A stretch of DNA of 64,000 nt from Alpinimonas psychrophila (GTDB lineage: Bacteria > Actinomycetota > Actinomycetes > Actinomycetales > Microbacteriaceae), in the NCBI RefSeq assembly GCF_014137865.1, contig NZ_JACGWU010000004.1:62001-126000 (forward strand), read 5' to 3'. Of the stretch, positions 59,622 to 64,000 are shown in pieces. Under the pieces are notes generated by a model. The model did no database searches, had not been told where the DNA came from, and saw only the letters and a list, made by a program, of their open reading frames with translations. Every line of letters begins with the position of its first letter. Position 1 is the stretch's first letter. A program made the translations under genes and the position numbers.

Positions 59622-60440
59622 TCAGTTGCCGTGCGCCTCGATCGAAACCGGTTGCCATTCGTTCCATGTTGCCAAGCGTGATTCGTAATCCTTTGTCGCG
59701 GTGTCGAGAGGTGCCCTGCCGAAGAAGATGCGCAGTGGCGGTTTCTCCGCATCGACGATCTTGAGGATCGCACCCCGGGTTGCCGTGGGGTCACCGGGGT
59801 TGTTCGCAGTGGGACGACTCGCCGCGGCCTTTCGAACATCGGCATACTCTTCCATCTGCTCGCTGCGCGAGGCAGACGGACCCGACCAATCGGTCGAGAA
59901 GCCACCGGGTTCCACCAGTGTCACGTTGATACCGAAGCCCGCGACTTCCTGTGAAAGTGACTGAGAGAAGCCCTCAAGTGCCCATTTCGACGCATGATAA
60001 ACACCGACGGTTGGGAAGGCGCTAATACCACCGATGCTTGATACCTGGATGATGTGGCCCGAACCCTGCTTACGCATTATCGGCAATGCCGCCTGGGTGA
60101 TCCACAACGCACCGAACAAGTTCGTCTCGAGCTGAGCGCGGGCCTCGCTTTCGGTCAGCTCCTCAATCATGCCGAAATGACCGTACCCAGCGTTGTTGAC
60201 GACGATATCGAGTTTGCCAAAGTACTCGGCCGCCTTTTGGACGGCCATGAAGTCTGCGTCCCTATCCGTGACGTCGAGCTGGAGCGGCAGGAAGGTTTCG
60301 GGGTACTTATCAACGAGGGCGTCGAGAGTTTCTAGCTTTCTTGCGGTGCCTGCGACGCTGTCACCGCGCTCCAACGCCGCTTCTGTCCACTCGCGGCCGA
60401 AACCCTTGGATGCGCCAGTAATGAACCAAGTCTTGCTCAT
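59622..60440 (-). CDS. SDR-family oxidoreductase
   Basis: A 272-residue SDR: TWFITGASKGFGREWTEAAL at the start, NNAGYG, catalytic Ser in QVSSIGG and YHASKWALEG. The long C-terminal part with GINVTLVEPGGFSTDW resembles the 17-beta-HSD-like classical SDRs. Substrate unknown. I use the ATG at MSKTWF; an upstream frame extension lacks support. Confidence 0.87.
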   Translation of the reverse strand: MSKTWFITGASKGFGREWTEAALERGDSVAGTARKLETLDALVDKYPETFLPLQLDVTDRDADFMAVQKAAEYFGKLDIVVNNAGYGHFGMIEELTESEARAQLETNLFGALWITQAALPIMRKQGSGHIIQVSSIGGISAFPTVGVYHASKWALEGFSQSLSQEVAGFGINVTLVEPGGFSTDWSGPSASRSEQMEEYADVRKAAASRPTANNPGDPTATRGAILKIVDAEKPPLRIFFGRAPLDTATKDYESRLATWNEWQPVSIEAHGN

Positions 60441-60550
60441 GGATACGTTTCTCTCGATGATGTACGTGAACAGGTAACGTTCGGCGAGGGCAAAAACTTC
60501 CCACATTCACAATGTGCGGGTTGTCCAGTCTCGTTCTCGCGCCGTGACCG

Positions 60551-61354
60551 CTAACGTCTCCAGTGGTAAGGCGTCGTCGTTGACACTTTCAACAGCCCAG
60601 AGCGTTCGAGGATCGGACGCGAATATTCGGTTGAGTCGCTGTGGATAAGCGTCTTACCTATGTCGAGTGCTGAGCGGGCGCGGGCCGCCGTCAAAGCACG
60701 GTAGATCCCACGACCACGCCACTCTTCGCGGGTCGCGCCGCCCCAAATTCCGGCAAAGTTGGTACCTCGAACTGGTTCTAGACGTCCCGCAGTCACGATC
60801 TGACCCTCGACCTCGCCAACCCACAGTTCCATCCCGTCTCCGGCGCAGAGACGGCGAAGCAGCGCGTTCGCCATATCGTTCGATACAGGATCGCCAAAGA
60901 CCTCGTCTTGCATAGTGCTCATTGCCCGCACGTCGGACTCCTCAGTAACCCGGCGCAGCGTCACGCCTTCGGGCAGGGGAACGTCGACTGCCAGCGCCGC
61001 CGCCTCACCCACCATGATTGATTCCGGCTCATCCGGGATGAAGTTGTTCTCCAGCAACGCGTCGTGCAGCCCGGGCGCTTTGTCGTGCCCACGAGTTTTC
61101 CATTCGACCCGGTTTATCTCAGCGTCAGCCCGGTAATATGCCAGCACCTCGGGAACGAGTCGTCGAATAGTGTCCTTGTTCGCTACGCCGAGGTTCTGGT
61201 AAGTGACGAATCCACGGCCGTTCATGAAGGTCACTAGCCGCAGCGGACCATGTTGAGTGACCTTGATCGCACTCGGCGTCTCAGCGTCGGTGCGTAATTG
61301 TTCGTCATAGGCCGCGAGGAGTCCTGCGATCTTACTGGATTCGTCGTGAGTCAT
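60551..61354 (-). CDS. GNAT-family acetyltransferase
   Basis: A 267-residue protein with a helical/beta N-terminal half and a C-terminal GNAT domain: LWVGEVEGQIVTAGRLEPV, WGGATREEWRGRGIYRALTA (acetyl-CoA binding RxGxG/A region), and ERSGLLKVSTTTPY. Substrate unknown. Start at the internal ATG (MTHDESS); TTG at 61402 would add 16 residues. The gap 61355-61583 holds the upstream region of the next gene and nothing else recognisable. Confidence 0.75.
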   Translation of the reverse strand: MTHDESSKIAGLLAAYDEQLRTDAETPSAIKVTQHGPLRLVTFMNGRGFVTYQNLGVANKDTIRRLVPEVLAYYRADAEINRVEWKTRGHDKAPGLHDALLENNFIPDEPESIMVGEAAALAVDVPLPEGVTLRRVTEESDVRAMSTMQDEVFGDPVSNDMANALLRRLCAGDGMELWVGEVEGQIVTAGRLEPVRGTNFAGIWGGATREEWRGRGIYRALTAARARSALDIGKTLIHSDSTEYSRPILERSGLLKVSTTTPYHWRR

Positions 61355-61583
61355 CAGTCCATTCTGTGTGCTTGCCGTGCATCCGGGCACAATCTTCTCC
61401 AATATTGACCACTAATGCTTGAGAGAACTCGATGCAGTACAGTTTCTTGAAAACCATCGCAGGCATGCTCGACCCCCATGTCATCAATTGGGATTCGTGC
61501 GGTGAGGACGATAAAATATGCTTGAACTATGGCTGTCTAACTTCACGCCCTTGTGAACGGTCAAAGGCTTACGGAGGTAACCG

Positions 61584-63050
61584 ATGGGCACCTTCCTCAG
61601 CACATTTCTCTCCGATTCCGCTGAACTTCCGGAGTTGGCCGATCGCGTTCGTTCAGCGGGTCCGGTGCCGTTTTCGTCGCCACTGCCGGTTGCGGGTCTT
61701 GCCGCTGATAGTATCGCGGCGACCAAACTCATGGCCTCATTGCTGCACCTTGTTCGCGAGGGAGTACGTGATCCGACGTCGAACGAAGTTCCGCAGGTGA
61801 GCATTGCGCCGCAACTCGTCGCCGGTGCCTACCGGAGCGACCAACTATTCAGGTGGAACGGGAACCTCGTGCCAGCGTGGGCGCCTCTATCCGGTTTCTT
61901 CGCCTCGAGCGACGGCTGGGTTCGTACTCACGCCAATTATCCCCACCATGAAGCGGCCTTGCGCTCACTTTTGAGATTGGAAGGTTCCGCAAGTGCCGAG
62001 GCTGTCGCTGTTGCAATTTCGCGACGTAACGCCCTCGATCTGGAGGATGAAGCCGCAGATTCTGGCGCGGTCATCAGCGCGGTTCGCAGCCCAAGCAGTT
62101 GGAGAGCACATCCTCAAGCCCAGATCCTGGAAACGGAACCCTTCATCAGCCTAGAGCGGCAGCACGGAGAGCCAGGCCTCTACGGCTTGGGTTCAGCCGC
62201 AGGCCACGCGCCTCTGCAAGGCGTCCGAGTGCTCGATTTAACCCGAGTCATCGCCGGACCAGTGGCCACTCGCAGTCTCGCGTTCTTCGGGGCAGATGTC
62301 TTGCGCATCGACAACCCTGACACGCCGGAACTACCTTGGCTGAGCCTCGATACTGGGCAAGGGAAGCGTTCTGCGCTCCTTAACCTCGACGATAAACCGG
62401 ATCGAGACTGCCTCGAACAGCTACTGACGAACGCCGACGTAATTGTCACGGGATACAGGGCGAACAGCCTCGACCGGTTCGGCCTGTCGCCGGTCGAACT
62501 CCACGACCGCCATCCGGGGCTCGTTATCGGCCGGGTGAGCGCGTGGGGGCTGAAGGGCCCTTGGGCTGAGCGCCGTGGATTCGACAGTATCGTCCAGGCA
62601 GCCAGTGGCATCGCCCAGATACACGCAGATGGCACCGGCAGACCAGGCGCCTTGCCCGTCCAAGCTCTGGATCACTCTGCTGGGTACCTACTTGCCGCCG
62701 GGATTATGTCAGCGCTTCGACGTCGGCACCTCGACGGGCACGGGTGGACCGTCAACATTTCACTGGCCAGGGTAGCTCAAGAGCTACTCACCGTCGCGCC
62801 TAACTCTCAGGTACCCGCCGTCGGCACATACGAGATCGAAACCGTGACCGCGGAAACGCTCGGCGGTACAGTCACGTGCGCCGCGCCTGCGATCGGCATC
62901 AGCGGCGGCACAGATCAATACAGGTGGATCGGCCGCCCGTGGGGAACAGACCAGCCGGAATGGGCCGAGCCACGATCCTCCGATGTCCGGCAAGAGACAG
63001 AAGAGACAGAAGAGACAGAAGAGATAGCCAGCGGTATCCGCGAAAACTAG
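61584..63050 (+). CDS. CaiB/BaiF-family CoA transferase
   Basis: A 488-residue protein. The canonical family start LQGVRVLDLTRVIAGPVATR lies near residue 210, followed by FFGADVLRIDNPD, GRVSAWGLKGPWAERRGFDS and a C-terminal AGIMSALRRRHLDGHG. Residues 1-200 form an extra N-terminal domain resembling the second half of the family, a known long actinobacterial form. Donor and acceptor acids unknown. Strong GGAGG site. A 9-bp repeat lengthens the acidic C-terminus. Confidence 0.8.
   Translation: MGTFLSTFLSDSAELPELADRVRSAGPVPFSSPLPVAGLAADSIAATKLMASLLHLVREGVRDPTSNEVPQVSIAPQLVAGAYRSDQLFRWNGNLVPAWAPLSGFFASSDGWVRTHANYPHHEAALRSLLRLEGSASAEAVAVAISRRNALDLEDEAADSGAVISAVRSPSSWRAHPQAQILETEPFISLERQHGEPGLYGLGSAAGHAPLQGVRVLDLTRVIAGPVATRSLAFFGADVLRIDNPDTPELPWLSLDTGQGKRSALLNLDDKPDRDCLEQLLTNADVIVTGYRANSLDRFGLSPVELHDRHPGLVIGRVSAWGLKGPWAERRGFDSIVQAASGIAQIHADGTGRPGALPVQALDHSAGYLLAAGIMSALRRRHLDGHGWTVNISLARVAQELLTVAPNSQVPAVGTYEIETVTAETLGGTVTCAAPAIGISGGTDQYRWIGRPWGTDQPEWAEPRSSDVRQETEETEETEEIASGIREN
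62993..63025 (+). repeat. 9-bp tandem repeat in the 3' end of the CoA-transferase gene
   Basis: Three perfect AGAGACAGA units and a fourth partial one encode a Thr-Glu-Glu run. In-frame, so slippage would only change tail length. Confidence 0.85.
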
Positions 63051-63108
63051 ACAACTGGCGGCATTCGCAAATGGGTCGAGAGCGGGAACGAATTACCAGC
63101 GCAGAACA

Positions 63109-64000
63109 CTAGATCCCGTCGCCGAATGTTCCCGCAAGGCGTTCGTGCATCGTGGTACTCGCCGGGTTCATTCCTACCAACTGCACACTCTTGCCGCGAC
63201 TGGCGTACTTGACCGTGATGGCATCCAGCGCGGCAACGGTTGACGCATCCCACACGCGAGCATTCGTCATGTCAATGACGATTGTGTCGGGATCGTGTGT
63301 GTACTCGAACTGGGTTGTCAAGTCGTTGCTGGAGGCAAAAAACAACTCGCCGGTGACCGTGTAGCGGGCGGTCGGCATCGCGCCGCTTGCGGTAGAAACG
63401 TCGCTGACGGTGCGTTCCACGGTCACGAAGTGGGCCACTCGGCGGGCAAAGGCCACCATGGCCACGATCACACCGATAATGACGCCAATGGCCAAGTTGT
63501 GGGTGATGACGACCGCGATGACGGTGGCGACCATGACAGCGGTTTCGCTCTTTGGCATGCGCTTCAACGTGGCGAAGCGGATGCTGTGCCAATCGAAAGT
63601 GAGCACCGACACCATAATCATGACGGCGACCAGGGCGGCCATGGGAATGATGGCAACCACATCGCCGAGGCCGACCACGAGAATCAGCAGGAATACTCCC
63701 GCGAGAAAAGTGGAGATGCGCGTGCGGGCGCCGGAGGCCTTCACATTGATCATGGTTTGCCCGATCATGGCGCAACCGCCCATGCCGCCAAAGAATCCCG
63801 ACAGCATGTTGGAAACGCCTTGCCCCCAGGCTTCGCGGGTCTTGTGGGAGTGGGTATCCGTGATGTCATCGACAAGTTTTGCCGTCATGAGGGACTCGAG
63901 CAGGCCCACCAAGGCCATGGCCAGAGCGTACGGCGCGATGATGCCCAGCGTCTCGAGCGTGAATGGAACGTTCGGGATGAACAGCTCGGGCAAGCTCGTC
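63109..64000 (-). CDS. SulP-family anion transporter with STAS domain, partial at the right window edge
   Basis: The frame is open to the window edge, so the N-terminus is missing. Membrane part: ALVGLLESLMTAKLVDDITD, GFFGGMGGCAMIGQTMINVK, GARTRISTFLAGVFLLILVV, a SulP signature. The C-terminal STAS domain has DPDTIVIDMTNARVWDASTV. Relatives carry bicarbonate, sulfate or carboxylates. A TTG at 63993 is only an apparent start; the upstream bases continue the frame. Confidence 0.88.
   Translation of the reverse strand, partial: TSLPELFIPNVPFTLETLGIIAPYALAMALVGLLESLMTAKLVDDITDTHSHKTREAWGQGVSNMLSGFFGGMGGCAMIGQTMINVKASGARTRISTFLAGVFLLILVVGLGDVVAIIPMAALVAVMIMVSVLTFDWHSIRFATLKRMPKSETAVMVATVIAVVITHNLAIGVIIGVIVAMVAFARRVAHFVTVERTVSDVSTASGAMPTARYTVTGELFFASSNDLTTQFEYTHDPDTIVIDMTNARVWDASTVAALDAITVKYASRGKSVQLVGMNPASTTMHERLAGTFGDGI

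Overview
The window comes from a high-GC actinobacterium, most probably a pigmented member of the Microbacteriaceae. The evidence is the idi/crtE-crtB-crtI-crtYe-crtYf-crtEb cluster for C50 carotenoids, the mismatch endonuclease nucS in place of MutSL, an actinobacterial-type paa cluster, a znu-zur locus followed by rpmB-rpmG-rpsN, and many genes whose start codon lies 6-7 nt after a -10 hexamer (leaderless mRNAs). Genus is inference; there is no rRNA in the window.

Layout. 1-784: edge-truncated EamA-type exporter. 1-14.7 kb: a complete aerobic phenylacetate pathway (paaJ-F-H-Z forward, tetR-paaK-paaI reverse, paaABCDE-paaG forward, then a reverse MHS-type transporter). Three copies of one palindromic operator precede paaJ, the paaI/paaA divergence and the transporter, so the TetR protein appears to run a local regulon. 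14.7-20.3 kb: a lipoate-protein ligase with its accessory domain at the N-terminus, an SGNH hydrolase, an SLC13-like permease, a lipoprotein, a YdcZ-like transporter and an OsmC protein.

20.3-28.4 kb is the unusual part. Intact nucS is followed upstream by at least four partial nucS 5' copies, all in the nucS orientation. Between them lie accessory modules: an adenine methyltransferase with a ParB-like protein, a DUF1643 protein, an HNH endonuclease and a toxin-antitoxin pair. Three of the fragments end at the same nucS codon (about 51-52) and pass into the same 17-bp junction. Two keep a promoter-like hexamer and a GTG start. Two paralogous HAD phosphatases flank the array. I read this as a serial insertion hotspot in nucS, in which each arriving module carries its own nucS 5' end and leaves the old one behind.

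28.4-46.3 kb is mostly housekeeping: SDR, M13 peptidase, a rhomboid-like/DUF2156 membrane protein with an esterase, glycyl-tRNA synthetase, a porphyrin-oxidase-like flavoprotein, a YtxH/holin/DUF3618 trio, hemD, trhO, the Zur-controlled zinc uptake operon ending in zur, zinc-free ribosomal proteins L28/L33/S14 and an HU protein. 46.3-53.5 kb: a CopD-CtaG fusion, a secreted protein of unknown function, a PIF1-like helicase whose stop codon starts a 23-bp tandem repeat, a DUF393 protein, a dienelactone-hydrolase-like protein, tRNA-Gly(CCC), dcd and idi. 53.5-58.7 kb: the carotenoid operon, with 4-nt overlaps at most junctions. 58.9-64 kb: a second toxin-antitoxin pair, an SDR, a GNAT enzyme, a CaiB-type CoA transferase and an edge-truncated SulP transporter.
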